Source: Ignavibacteriota bacterium (lineage in GTDB: Bacteria > Bacteroidota > Ignavibacteria > Tepidaquicellales > Tepidaquicellaceae). Taken from it: a stretch of DNA of 40,912 nt. The DNA lies in NCBI GenBank assembly GCA_020437545.1, contig JAGQWH010000014.1, positions 1 to 40,912 of the forward strand, read 5' to 3'. The notes below the pieces were generated by a model, which saw only the letters and a program-made list of their open reading frames with translations, ran no database searches and was not told where the DNA came from. The position numbers and the translations under genes were made by a program. This document shows positions 20,101 to 27,070 of the stretch, piece by piece (position 1 is the first letter of the stretch; the number at the start of each line of letters is the position of its first letter).

Positions 20101-23100
20101 AGGATATCAGTGTAGGAAGTCCGGTTGCCGGTAGACAGCAGAAGGAAGTTGAACAGTTGATAGGTTTTTTTGTAAATACGCTTGTACTCAGAAATGAAAT
20201 TGAAAATTCATTTACGTTTTTAGATTTACTTGATCAGGTCAGAACAAATACATTCGAGGCATTTGAAAATCAGGAAGTACCTTTTGAAAAAATTGTAGAA
20301 GCTGTTGTAAAGCAAAGGGATGTAAGCAGAAGTCCGCTTTTTCAGATAATGTTTATTTTACAAAACGCGCCCGAAGTGCCGAAGATCGATCTGAATAAAC
20401 TTGTATTGGAGAAAGAAGATTTTGTAAATAACATTTCAAAGTTTGATATATCTGTTTCCATGACAGAAACTCCAGAAGGACTTATTGGTTCTGCTGATTA
20501 TTGCACGGATCTTTTCAAAGAGAATACGATCAAAAAAATGATGACTCATTTTACCGAGTTGTTAAATTCAGTCGCAGAAAATCCCGGGAATAAGATCGGC
20601 TCATTGCCGATGCTTACTAAAGAGGAAGAGCATCAGATACTTTCAGAATTTAACGGTAAGGTAGTTGATTACCCGAAAGATAAAACCATATTTGAATTAT
20701 TTGAAGAACAGGTTCAGAAGACTCCTGACAGTATTGCTGTAGTTTTTGAAGATAAGACACTCACATTTAAAGAGCTGGATGAGAAATCAAATCAGCTTGC
20801 TCACTATCTTCAGAGCAAGGGTGTAAAGATTGAGACATTCGTTCCGATTTGTCTGGAGAGAAGTCTTGAGATGATAATCGGATTATTTGGAATAATGAAA
20901 TCAGGCGGAGCTTACGTACCGGTAGATCCGGAATATCCTCAGGAGAGAATTAATTTCCTACTTGAAGATACTTCTGCTTCAATAGTTGTAAGCCGGAAAG
21001 AAAGCAGTTCGCGTTTTATTTTTCCGGAAAACATTGTGCTTGTAAATCTTGATTCTGACTGGAGTGAGATAGAAAAGTGTCCCAAAGAAAAAGTAAATGC
21101 AGATATTAAATCAACCAATCTTGCATATGTGATCTATACTTCCGGATCGACAGGACAGCCGAAAGGTGTAATGAATGAGCACATGGGAGTTGTCAACAGA
21201 CTGCTCTGGGGAAGGGATTATTTTAATTTGACTTCAGAGGATTCTATTCTTCAGAAAACAACCTATTGTTTTGATGTGTCAGTATGGGAATTGTTTTCAT
21301 TCATAATCTCGGGAGCGAAGCTTGTATTTGCAAGACCCGGTGGTGAGAAAGATACTTCATATTTGAAAACAGTAATTGACAAAGAAAAAATCACTATGAT
21401 ACATTTCGTTCCGTCGATGCTGGAGATATATCTGACCGACATTGAGCATGGAGATAATGCAGGATTAAAATATGTGGTCTGCAGCGGTGAGGCGCTTAAA
21501 CCTTCGCATGCGGAATTGTTCAAAGAGAAATTCGAAAATACGGAATTGCATAATTTATACGGACCGACTGAAGCTGCAATAGAAGTTACATACTGGGAAA
21601 TGCCGAGAGACTATAAAAAAAATGAGATCGTACCGATTGGAAAAGCAATATCAAATACATCAATGTATATTCTGAATAGTGAAGATGAACTTGTTCCCGT
21701 AGGTGGAATCGGACAGCTTCATATCGGCGGAATACAGGTTGCAAGAGGTTATCTGAATCGTCCTGAATTATCTGATGAAAAATTTGTGAAAGATCCTTTC
21801 AGTAAAATTCCCGGAAGCAGAATGTACAGAACCGGTGATCTGAGCAGATGGCTGCCTGACGGCAATATTGAGTATGTAGGAAGAATGGATGAGCAGGTTA
21901 AAATAAGAGGATTCAGAATTGAACTTGGTGAAATAGAAAGTGTACTGATGCAAAGCGGTCTGGTGCAGCAGACAGTTATGCTTGCGCCTGAAGATGCTGG
22001 CGGTAACAGGAGACTTGTAGCATATGTAACAAGTAACGGAAAGTTTGACAAAGAAGAAGCAATATCATATCTGCGAAGTAAACTCCCTCAGTATATGGTT
22101 CCAGCTGTGTGGGTTGAAATGGAAAGTTTTCCTTTAAACCAAAGCGGAAAGATAAATAAAAAATTATTACCGGAGCCTGCTGATATTGAATTTGGATCAA
22201 ATGAATATATTGCGCCGAGGAATGTTACTGAAGAGAAACTTGCCGGGATATGGAAAGAATTGCTTCATGCCGAACGTGTCGGTATCCGAGATAACTTTTT
22301 TGATCTTGGCGGCCATTCGCTTTTGGCAATGCGTGTTATTTCTTCAGTACGGAAAGAGCTCGGATATGAACTTTCCATTAAGGACTTTTTCATTCAGCCG
22401 ACAGTTGAAGAACTTGCAGCGCTTCTGGAAAAAAAATCAGGCAGCACAGTTGATAAACTTCCGTCTGTCATGGTAAAAGAGAGACCGGAATTTATTCCTT
22501 TATCCTTCTCACAGGAAAGGATATGGTTTATTGATAAACTTGAGGGAAGTATTCAGTATCACATGCCGGCGGTATTGAGATTAAAAGGCAAAGTGAATAC
22601 AGATGCGCTGGTCAATACTTTTAAAAATATTGTCAACAGACATGAAGTGTTAAGAACGGTTATCAGGGAACATGAAGGTAAAGCTTATCAGTTTGTAAAT
22701 GAAAAAGACGGATTCGAACTTGAGTTTGTCGATGGTGTAAAATACAAAAACGATCAAACCGGGTTAGAGAATTATATTCAGGAGCTGATCAATGTTCCGT
22801 TTGATCTTGCAAGTGATAACATGCTCAGAGGTCATTTAATCAAATTAAATGAAGATGAACAGATACTTATATTAACAATGCATCACATAGCATCAGACGG
22901 CTGGTCCATTTCAGTAATTGTAAAAGAACTCGTTGAATTATACAGAGCCTATGAAGAGAAGCGGGATCCGGATCTTAAACCTCTGGAAATACAGTTTGCT
23001 GATTATTCGATCTGGCAAAGGGAATATTTGCAGGGTGAAGTTTTAGATAATAAATTAAATTACTGGAAAGAAAAATTAAATGGTACTGAGCCGCTTCAGC

Positions 23101-26100
23101 TTCCGACTGATTTTGCAAGACCGGCTGTACAGAGTAAAAAGGGAGCGAATGCAAATTTCAATATTGACAAAAAGCTGACAGAGTCGCTGCTTAAATTTTC
23201 CCGTCAGAATGATGTAACTTTATTCATGACTTTGCTATCGGCTTATAATGTAATGCTTTACAGATACAGCGGACAGGAAGATTTCACAGTCGGCAGTCCG
23301 GTTGCAGGCAGGCAACAGGCTGAGACTGAGGATATGATAGGTTTCTTTATCAATACGGTTGCGCTGAGAAGTGAGATAGATGGCGAATTACCATTCAGAG
23401 ATTTTTTACAGAAAGTCAGATCAACTACTCTTGAAGCATACGAACATCAGGATGTTCCATTTGAAAAAATAGTAGATGCAGTTGTAAAACAAAGAGACAT
23501 GAGCCGAAGTCCATTGTTTCAGGTTTCGTTTATGCTTCAGAATACACCCGAAGTTCCGGAGCTCAAACTAGGTGAAGCGATCCTGAAAGTTGAAGAGTTC
23601 TCAAATAATATTTCAAAGATCGATATTACATTCAGTCTGACCGAAACGCCGGACGGCATTGAAGGAAATGTAGAATATTGTACTGACTTATATACTGAAG
23701 AGACTATCCTGCGAATGACTTCACATTTCAAAGAAATACTTACTTCAATTTTAAAAGCTCCTGATCAGAAGATCGGTACATTAAATATGATCACTGAAAT
23801 AGAGGAAAGACAGTTACTTGTTGAGTTTAATGATAATGAAAGAAATTATCCAAAAGAAAAAACTATTGTTTATATTATTGAAGAATATGGAATAGAGATC
23901 CCGGATTCAATTGCATTGGAATATGAGTTTGAGAAAGTAACATACAGAGAGCTTAATGAACGCGCTAATCAGTTTGCGCATTATTTAAAGGATAAAGGAG
24001 TTAAGACCGGGACACTTGTTCCGATCTGCATAGACCGAAGCATTGAAATGATCATTGCAATATTCGGAATACTTAAAGCCGGCGCTGCGTATGTTCCGAT
24101 CGATCCTGAATATCCTGAAGACAGAATTCAGTTCATGCTGGAAGATATTGATGCATCACTTCTTGTAACCAGCAGAAAGACTTTTAATAGCGGATTGATA
24201 TTACCTGATTTAAATAATTTAGAAATTATTGAAATTGATTACGAACAGGATGAAATTAAAAAACATTCAAAAGAAAAACTTCAGACTGAGATAACTCCGG
24301 GTGATCTTGCATATGTGATCTACACATCCGGTTCGACAGGAAAGCCGAAAGGAGTAATGATCGAACACAAAGGCGTTGTGAATCTTGCATTAAGTCAGGA
24401 AGAATTACTCCGGCTGAAACCGGGAATGAAGACACTACAGTTTGCTTCATCAGGATTTGATGCTTCCTGTTATGATATATTCAATACACTTTTGAGTAAG
24501 GGTTGTCTTGTGCTTTGCAATAAAGAAGACATACTCTCGGCGGATAAATTTCAGGATCTGATAAACAAATACGGTGTTGAATTAGCAACGCTTCCTTCGT
24601 CATTTCAGCAGACGATCAGAGATTTAATTGGTGAAATGAAATCAATTAAAACAATAGTCTCGGCAGGAGAAGCGCTGAATATAGAAACTGCAAAAACATT
24701 TACTTCAAATGGAATCAGAGTCGTCAATGCTTACGGACCGACTGAAACCACTGTCTGCGCAACTCTGACGGATGATCCGATCAGAGAACACAATGTTGTG
24801 ACAATTGGCAAACCAAATCCAAATCAGCAGGTATTCATTGTTGATAAATACATGAATGTCTGTCCGGTCGGAGTGCCTGGAGAAATATGTGTGGCAGGCG
24901 TCCAGGTAGCGAGAGGATATTTAAACCGGGCTGAACTTTCATCCGAAAAATTTGTAAGTAATCCTTTTGACAAAGGAAACTCTCCGAAATTATACAAAAC
25001 CGGTGATCTCGGTAAATGGTTATCTGACGGAAATATAGAATATCTTGGCAGGATAGATGATCAGATCAAACTGAGAGGATACAGAATAGAATTGGGTGAA
25101 ATTGAAAATGTTTTACAGCAAAGTGAATATGTAAAGCAGGCTGTCGTATTGGTAAAAGCAGATGAGATCGGAAATAAGAGACTAGTCGGATATATTGTTC
25201 CGGAAGATGATTTTGTGTTTGAGAAAGAAGAAATTTTAAATCATATAAAAAAGAAATTACCGGATTATATGATTCCTGCGCTTTGGGTGGAGATGGAAAG
25301 TCTTCCTGTTACACCAAGCGGAAAGATCGACAGGAAAGCATTACCAGAACCGGAAGCAGGAAGTATAAACGCAGAGTATGAAGCTCCGCGTAATGAAACT
25401 GAAAAAGCTTTGAGCGCTATATGGAAAGAACTTCTTCACGTTGATAAGGTTGGAATACATGATAATTTTTTTGATCTTGGGGGAGATTCAATCATTACCA
25501 TTCAGGTACAGAGCCGCGCAAGACGTCTGGGATATGAATTGAAACCGAATGACATTTTCATTCATCAGACCATCAGCAGTTTATCTGCAGCTCTTGCTGA
25601 AAGGTCAGAGACTGCCGTCACCGGCGAGCAGGGAATCTTAAGCGGTAAATGCGGATTGCTTCCAATTCAGCAGTGGTATTTTGAAGGAACTAAATCAGAT
25701 ATTTCACATTTCAATCAAAGTGTTTTATTGTCAATCGATAAATCAGTTACTCCGGAAGTACTGGATAAAGCTGTTAATAAATTAACCGTACAGCATGATG
25801 CGCTCAGATTTATTTATCATTATAATGAAGAGAATGAAAACAAATGGGATCAGGAGTATGGTTTCAATACAGGAAAGCTATTGGAAATAGATCTTCAGTT
25901 TTGTAAAAAAGAAGATCTTGGTATGGAGATTAATTATCACTCGGATAAAATTCAGAGAAGTCTTGATATTTTAAAAGGAGAGATTGCAAAATTTGTATTG
26001 TTCAAAACTCCGGGAAGTGATGATAAAAACAGAATTCTTATTGTAATTCATCACCTTGCAATTGACGGAGTTTCATGGAGAATAATTCTGGATGACCTTG

Positions 26101-27056
26101 AAATGCTGATCACTGGGTTAATGAAAAACGAGGAAGTGGAGCTGGGGGTTAAAAGCAGTTCATATCGCCAGTGGTATAATGCCTTAGAGGAATTCAGCAG
26201 AAGTGAAAGACTTTTATCTCAGATCTCATACTGGGAAAATGCCGTTAGTGATATCGAACAGATCCCTACTGACAAAGATTTTACAGGCGAAGTAAAAGAG
26301 AAGGATATGGAGATAATTTCACAGCGAATTGATAGAGAGAAGACGGATTTGCTTTTACATGAAGTTCCAAGAGTTTATCATACAGACATCAATGATATAC
26401 TTCTTTGCGCTCTGGCACAGACAATTACTGAATGGAGCGCATCCAAAAAGATCGTTATCGGTCTGGAAGGACACGGAAGAGAGAGCATAGCGGAAGGCGT
26501 GGATACCAGCAGGACTGTCGGATGGTTCACGAGTCTCTTCCCTATATCACTTGAGATCTCACCAAACTGGGACAATTCAGATTCGATAAAGAGAGTAAAA
26601 GAGCAATTGAGACAAATTCCGGATAAAGGACTCGGATACGGTATTTTGAAATATTTAAATAGAAATGATAAATTAAATGCTGAATCATCATGGAATATTG
26701 TATTTAATTATTTAGGTCAAATAGATAATATTATAGATTCAGGAAAATGGTTTTCGGGAGCAAATGAAAGCATGGGTGAAAGCTCCGGGTCTGATCATAC
26801 ATTGAGCTACATTATAGCAGTTAACAGTATGGTGCAGGAGGGCGAGCTCATATTAAACTGGAGTTACAGCAATCTTCATTTTGAAAAGGATACAATTTCG
26901 GGGCTTGCTGAAAATTTTAATGCAAATCTGAAATCGCTGATTGATCACTGCATGAATCAGCAAAAATCAGGTTCGGTATATACACCATCAGATTATGGTT
27001 TGGAGTCAGACATCAGTATTGATGAACTGGATGAATTGTTAAATAAACGTATTTAA
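11181..27056 (+). CDS. giant NRPS, T-C-A-T-E-C-A-T-C-A-T-C-A-T-E
   Basis: 5291 aa, all catalytic motifs intact. T0 at 30-110 (Ser73, SGGNS instead of LGGH/DS) should carry glycerate from the upstream FkbH. C 133-575 (HHIASDG at 263). A2 590-1075, Asp784, Lys1069, code DAEHIGEVTK, identical to A1. T Ser1125 (LGGDS). E 1180-1620 (HHLAIDG at 1311, EGHGRE, TVGWFTS). C after E, 1650-2090 (HHLLFDG at 1790). A3 2114-2605, Asp2308, DGYFLGVTYK, near the bacitracin Ile code. T Ser2656. C 2710-3150. A4 3170-3660, Asp3365, DVWHVSLIEK, Ser-like. T Ser3713. C 3770-4210. A5 4229-4720, Asp4427, DAYTVAAVCK, aromatic-like. T Ser4770 (LGGDS). E 4826-5270 (His4957). It ends with a short acidic tail (DISIDELDELLNKRI) like an E-side communication domain. 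Start: TTG at 11181, two codons after the stop of the previous gene; the next in-frame ATG lies inside T0, so an ATG start would destroy that domain. Confidence 0.95.
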   Translation: MKKKQSNTLKGKTGKDLLSLLSSKDKKAVSPENRNFIAPESETEKILFEYWKTLLGHSDFGTGDDFFMSGGNSIKAIQLLSRISSHFSVELETSEIFLKPTISQLSELIDKKKENRSDQRSETSILVRKRPEEIPLSFSQERLLFIDKLEGSLQYHLPAVFKLNGKLNKEALDSALKEIIKRHEILRTVYFEIDGKSYQKVNENKVWKLNESDGTIFTGDPEGLRKYIQQLINKPFDLSNDHMVRADLINIGADENILVITLHHIASDGWSVTIFAEEFLELYSSFIENRKSILPDLKIQYADHAMWQRENIHGEILNHKLDFWKKELKGVEPLELPTDLPRPNLQSIRGASVKFKIENDLREKLTVLGKENNVTLFMTLFSAFNVLLYKYTGQEDICIGTPVAGRQKQEFEKLIGFFINTLALRNEVKGSLPFTEFLKEVKSNSLRAFGNQEVPFEKVVEATVKERILNRSPLFQVMFILHNTPEAEALKLQDVKIEREDLIPETSMYEITFNITETQSELKCEIIYCTDLYKENTILRMADHYSELLNSIISSPEENIDSLSILTEAENAILNSFTGTTAEYPEKKNITDIIDEQVKRTPENTALIFEDLKLSYLELNKRSNQISNFLLSKGIKEETLIPICIERGFEMIAGILGILKAGAAYVPIDPEYPDDRKKFILEDTGAEIILSSKKCSSKIPIEYSDIVAELDTDSEIRSQSKETPEVNIGPDNLAYIIYTSGSTGKPKGVMIEHGSVVNLIYTQTNYFKLTSDERILQFANYSFDASVEQIFLALFNGLPLVLFPDGLQLNKELFEKYLVDQKITHLHATPTFLENIKPENHSYLKRVIAGGDVCKPELAEYWKDKTTFYNEYGPTESTVTAIEFNASENKIIGNTLPIGKPLSNIEVYILDKAGKKLPVGINGELYLGGDCLARGYLNSSDLTKDKFIRNPFNYKSDSRLYKTGDICRWLEDGNIEYKGRIDDQVKIRGFRIELGEIESVIQESGLVKQSVVIAADTSTGGKRLIGYIVPKGKFDKDEIVAYLSSKLPEYMIPAIFVEMESLPLNKNGKVDRKALPDPDLSELLTNEYEAPRNEIENSLAGIWKELLNVEKVGINDNFFELGGDSIITIQVVSRARRNGIELKPADIFIYQTIRKLSAAIETRSKEIYSGEQGMLTGTSGLLPIQQAYFERAGKDISHFNQSILLGIDKSITQEMLGNAVENLTSYHDALRFEYHKNENEWVQKYGTANGILLTVDLRKSKAGKKELENLIKEHAEKYQKSLNIEKGELVRFVLVLTPEEELNNRIFIIIHHLAIDGVSWRILLGDLEMFLDNYRNGMELVLDEKGSSYRQWYHALEEYGKSKRLLSQENLWKQFSDSCKPIKVDKEYSEQLQAKDFELKTVELDQTNTQLLLKDVPGIYHTEINDILVCALALTLCGREKSEQITIGMEGHGREEISDNIDLSRTVGWFTSLYPVMLNIGAEKNIEDHIKSVKEQMRKIPDKGLGYGVLKYINKNENFSESVTPEILFNYLGQLDNVTGEKNILSGTPEAAGTDISAEQKINEKLTINAIIKNDRLTLNWNYSSKHFETDTINKLTEDYLKNLNSIITHCIELENTGAIYTPSDFGLGSEISYKELDRFLDEKYGDSIRREKIESIYRLSGLQEGMLFHALYDTDGGAYIEQLSCDLKDPDIELIRKSWNQLIKNHSSLRSGFYNDVFRIPVQVVYRDVEMPVTLLDLSGMEREEQIAAVERFSEKNRLNGFSLSAVPLMNICMIKLDENNYKMVWTSHHLLFDGWSLAILMEEFLKTYENLVGGNEIVKTDSDNYLDYIRFIERKDKDVQLNYWKNYMEGIEQSTLLPFPGITTQRTKGIGEYDSLNLILNEETRQKAESFAQKNRLTLNTLLQGVWSYLLHRYTGSEDVAFGVIVSGRPDELPGIEKKVGLYINTLPLHSRLELNNNAETINWLQDIQSRQVESAKFQYTPLQEIQNLTGISGDLFDSIIVFENYPLNELIRSKNWKLKVDNVRMKEQSNYPLSLLINNSDQININFIYNKDILNNEYINEISRHFENVLKQIISGEKESINDINLLSESDEKKLLIEFNDTTAVYPGNKSAIELFEEQVLNTPDSVAVVYGNDSISYKELDERANKLANHIIAKGINPGDKIGLLSYRCIDMMTGIFGILKAGCAYVPFNTDYPAERIKFITEDCGIKNIIYTDKGLLEKSGLEDSAVYDFIYIKDSESDSAKAPGIKTDIDSCIYVMFTSGTTGRPKGIAVSHRNVIKLVYDTGGIAIREGDRVLQWSNYSFDGSTYDIYGSLLTGASLHLIKDEWASDGDELARVITEQKISVVFMTTALFNTIVDINSEAFRGLRKILFGGEMVSLSHVNRALDVTGENVIMHVYGPTETTTYATSYPVNEKRDEGTVPIGKPLSNTQLYVLDPSGKSVPVGVGGELHIGGDGVSMGYINNEELTKEKFITNPFSKDPDSRIYKTGDLCRWTSEGNIEYLGRIDDQVKIRGYRIELSEIESVLFEIDSVSNAVILAKEDKAGTKKLVAYVVPEDGFKFNKDEITTKLRSKLPDYMIPALWVEMESLPLNTSGKINKKELPDPDASQLLSNEYVAPRNETEEKLAAIWKDLLNIEQAGVNDNFFELGGHSLLAMRLISAIRREFNSELGIKDIFYYPTIAELAEQIGKENPVSVLPAVVSGERPKHIPLSFSQERLWFIDRLEGTVQYHIPAVFRLKGELNKDALSKALQSIVERHEVLRTVIYEKNGTGYQKILNCKDWSLNESDGSDIKKDPDSLQNYIQDIINKPFDLSADYMLRADLIKTDEKESILVVTMHHISSDGWSLSVIVNELAELYKAFDENRTPDLLPMPIQYADFSVWQKKYLTSEVLDKKLEYWKSRLTGAEPLQLPADFTRPAVQSIRGASYEFKISKELTDKLEQLSKQKGATLYMTLLAAFNVLLYRYSGQKDISVGSPVAGRQQKEVEQLIGFFVNTLVLRNEIENSFTFLDLLDQVRTNTFEAFENQEVPFEKIVEAVVKQRDVSRSPLFQIMFILQNAPEVPKIDLNKLVLEKEDFVNNISKFDISVSMTETPEGLIGSADYCTDLFKENTIKKMMTHFTELLNSVAENPGNKIGSLPMLTKEEEHQILSEFNGKVVDYPKDKTIFELFEEQVQKTPDSIAVVFEDKTLTFKELDEKSNQLAHYLQSKGVKIETFVPICLERSLEMIIGLFGIMKSGGAYVPVDPEYPQERINFLLEDTSASIVVSRKESSSRFIFPENIVLVNLDSDWSEIEKCPKEKVNADIKSTNLAYVIYTSGSTGQPKGVMNEHMGVVNRLLWGRDYFNLTSEDSILQKTTYCFDVSVWELFSFIISGAKLVFARPGGEKDTSYLKTVIDKEKITMIHFVPSMLEIYLTDIEHGDNAGLKYVVCSGEALKPSHAELFKEKFENTELHNLYGPTEAAIEVTYWEMPRDYKKNEIVPIGKAISNTSMYILNSEDELVPVGGIGQLHIGGIQVARGYLNRPELSDEKFVKDPFSKIPGSRMYRTGDLSRWLPDGNIEYVGRMDEQVKIRGFRIELGEIESVLMQSGLVQQTVMLAPEDAGGNRRLVAYVTSNGKFDKEEAISYLRSKLPQYMVPAVWVEMESFPLNQSGKINKKLLPEPADIEFGSNEYIAPRNVTEEKLAGIWKELLHAERVGIRDNFFDLGGHSLLAMRVISSVRKELGYELSIKDFFIQPTVEELAALLEKKSGSTVDKLPSVMVKERPEFIPLSFSQERIWFIDKLEGSIQYHMPAVLRLKGKVNTDALVNTFKNIVNRHEVLRTVIREHEGKAYQFVNEKDGFELEFVDGVKYKNDQTGLENYIQELINVPFDLASDNMLRGHLIKLNEDEQILILTMHHIASDGWSISVIVKELVELYRAYEEKRDPDLKPLEIQFADYSIWQREYLQGEVLDNKLNYWKEKLNGTEPLQLPTDFARPAVQSKKGANANFNIDKKLTESLLKFSRQNDVTLFMTLLSAYNVMLYRYSGQEDFTVGSPVAGRQQAETEDMIGFFINTVALRSEIDGELPFRDFLQKVRSTTLEAYEHQDVPFEKIVDAVVKQRDMSRSPLFQVSFMLQNTPEVPELKLGEAILKVEEFSNNISKIDITFSLTETPDGIEGNVEYCTDLYTEETILRMTSHFKEILTSILKAPDQKIGTLNMITEIEERQLLVEFNDNERNYPKEKTIVYIIEEYGIEIPDSIALEYEFEKVTYRELNERANQFAHYLKDKGVKTGTLVPICIDRSIEMIIAIFGILKAGAAYVPIDPEYPEDRIQFMLEDIDASLLVTSRKTFNSGLILPDLNNLEIIEIDYEQDEIKKHSKEKLQTEITPGDLAYVIYTSGSTGKPKGVMIEHKGVVNLALSQEELLRLKPGMKTLQFASSGFDASCYDIFNTLLSKGCLVLCNKEDILSADKFQDLINKYGVELATLPSSFQQTIRDLIGEMKSIKTIVSAGEALNIETAKTFTSNGIRVVNAYGPTETTVCATLTDDPIREHNVVTIGKPNPNQQVFIVDKYMNVCPVGVPGEICVAGVQVARGYLNRAELSSEKFVSNPFDKGNSPKLYKTGDLGKWLSDGNIEYLGRIDDQIKLRGYRIELGEIENVLQQSEYVKQAVVLVKADEIGNKRLVGYIVPEDDFVFEKEEILNHIKKKLPDYMIPALWVEMESLPVTPSGKIDRKALPEPEAGSINAEYEAPRNETEKALSAIWKELLHVDKVGIHDNFFDLGGDSIITIQVQSRARRLGYELKPNDIFIHQTISSLSAALAERSETAVTGEQGILSGKCGLLPIQQWYFEGTKSDISHFNQSVLLSIDKSVTPEVLDKAVNKLTVQHDALRFIYHYNEENENKWDQEYGFNTGKLLEIDLQFCKKEDLGMEINYHSDKIQRSLDILKGEIAKFVLFKTPGSDDKNRILIVIHHLAIDGVSWRIILDDLEMLITGLMKNEEVELGVKSSSYRQWYNALEEFSRSERLLSQISYWENAVSDIEQIPTDKDFTGEVKEKDMEIISQRIDREKTDLLLHEVPRVYHTDINDILLCALAQTITEWSASKKIVIGLEGHGRESIAEGVDTSRTVGWFTSLFPISLEISPNWDNSDSIKRVKEQLRQIPDKGLGYGILKYLNRNDKLNAESSWNIVFNYLGQIDNIIDSGKWFSGANESMGESSGSDHTLSYIIAVNSMVQEGELILNWSYSNLHFEKDTISGLAENFNANLKSLIDHCMNQQKSGSVYTPSDYGLESDISIDELDELLNKRI
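15888..15908. repeat. small inverted repeat inside the first E domain
   Basis: gcgatcatt (15888-15896) and aatgatcgc (15900-15908) are exact reverse complements with a 3-base AAA loop. The repeat lies in the coding sequence near the C-terminal part of the first epimerization domain. It may be a chance hairpin. Confidence 0.7.
16449..16470. repeat. 22-base perfect palindrome, terminator-like, inside a C domain
   Basis: Arms aaaaaccgttt and aaacggttttt (11 bases each, no spacer) form a perfect palindrome ending in five T residues. It looks like a bidirectional intrinsic terminator, yet it sits in the coding frame of the C domain that follows the first E domain (encoded about SEKNRLNGFSL). The sister C domains in the next gene have a different DNA sequence at this place (EADRNKGFDF, EADRLKGFDF). 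Confidence 0.85.
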
Positions 27057-27070
27057 AGAAATTATTATAA

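Noticed and set aside
27057-27070. Possible frameshift joining the second and third NRPS genes.
   Set aside because: The second protein ends with a complete E domain and a docking-like tail, and the third starts with its own ATG and leader. This is a normal gene boundary.
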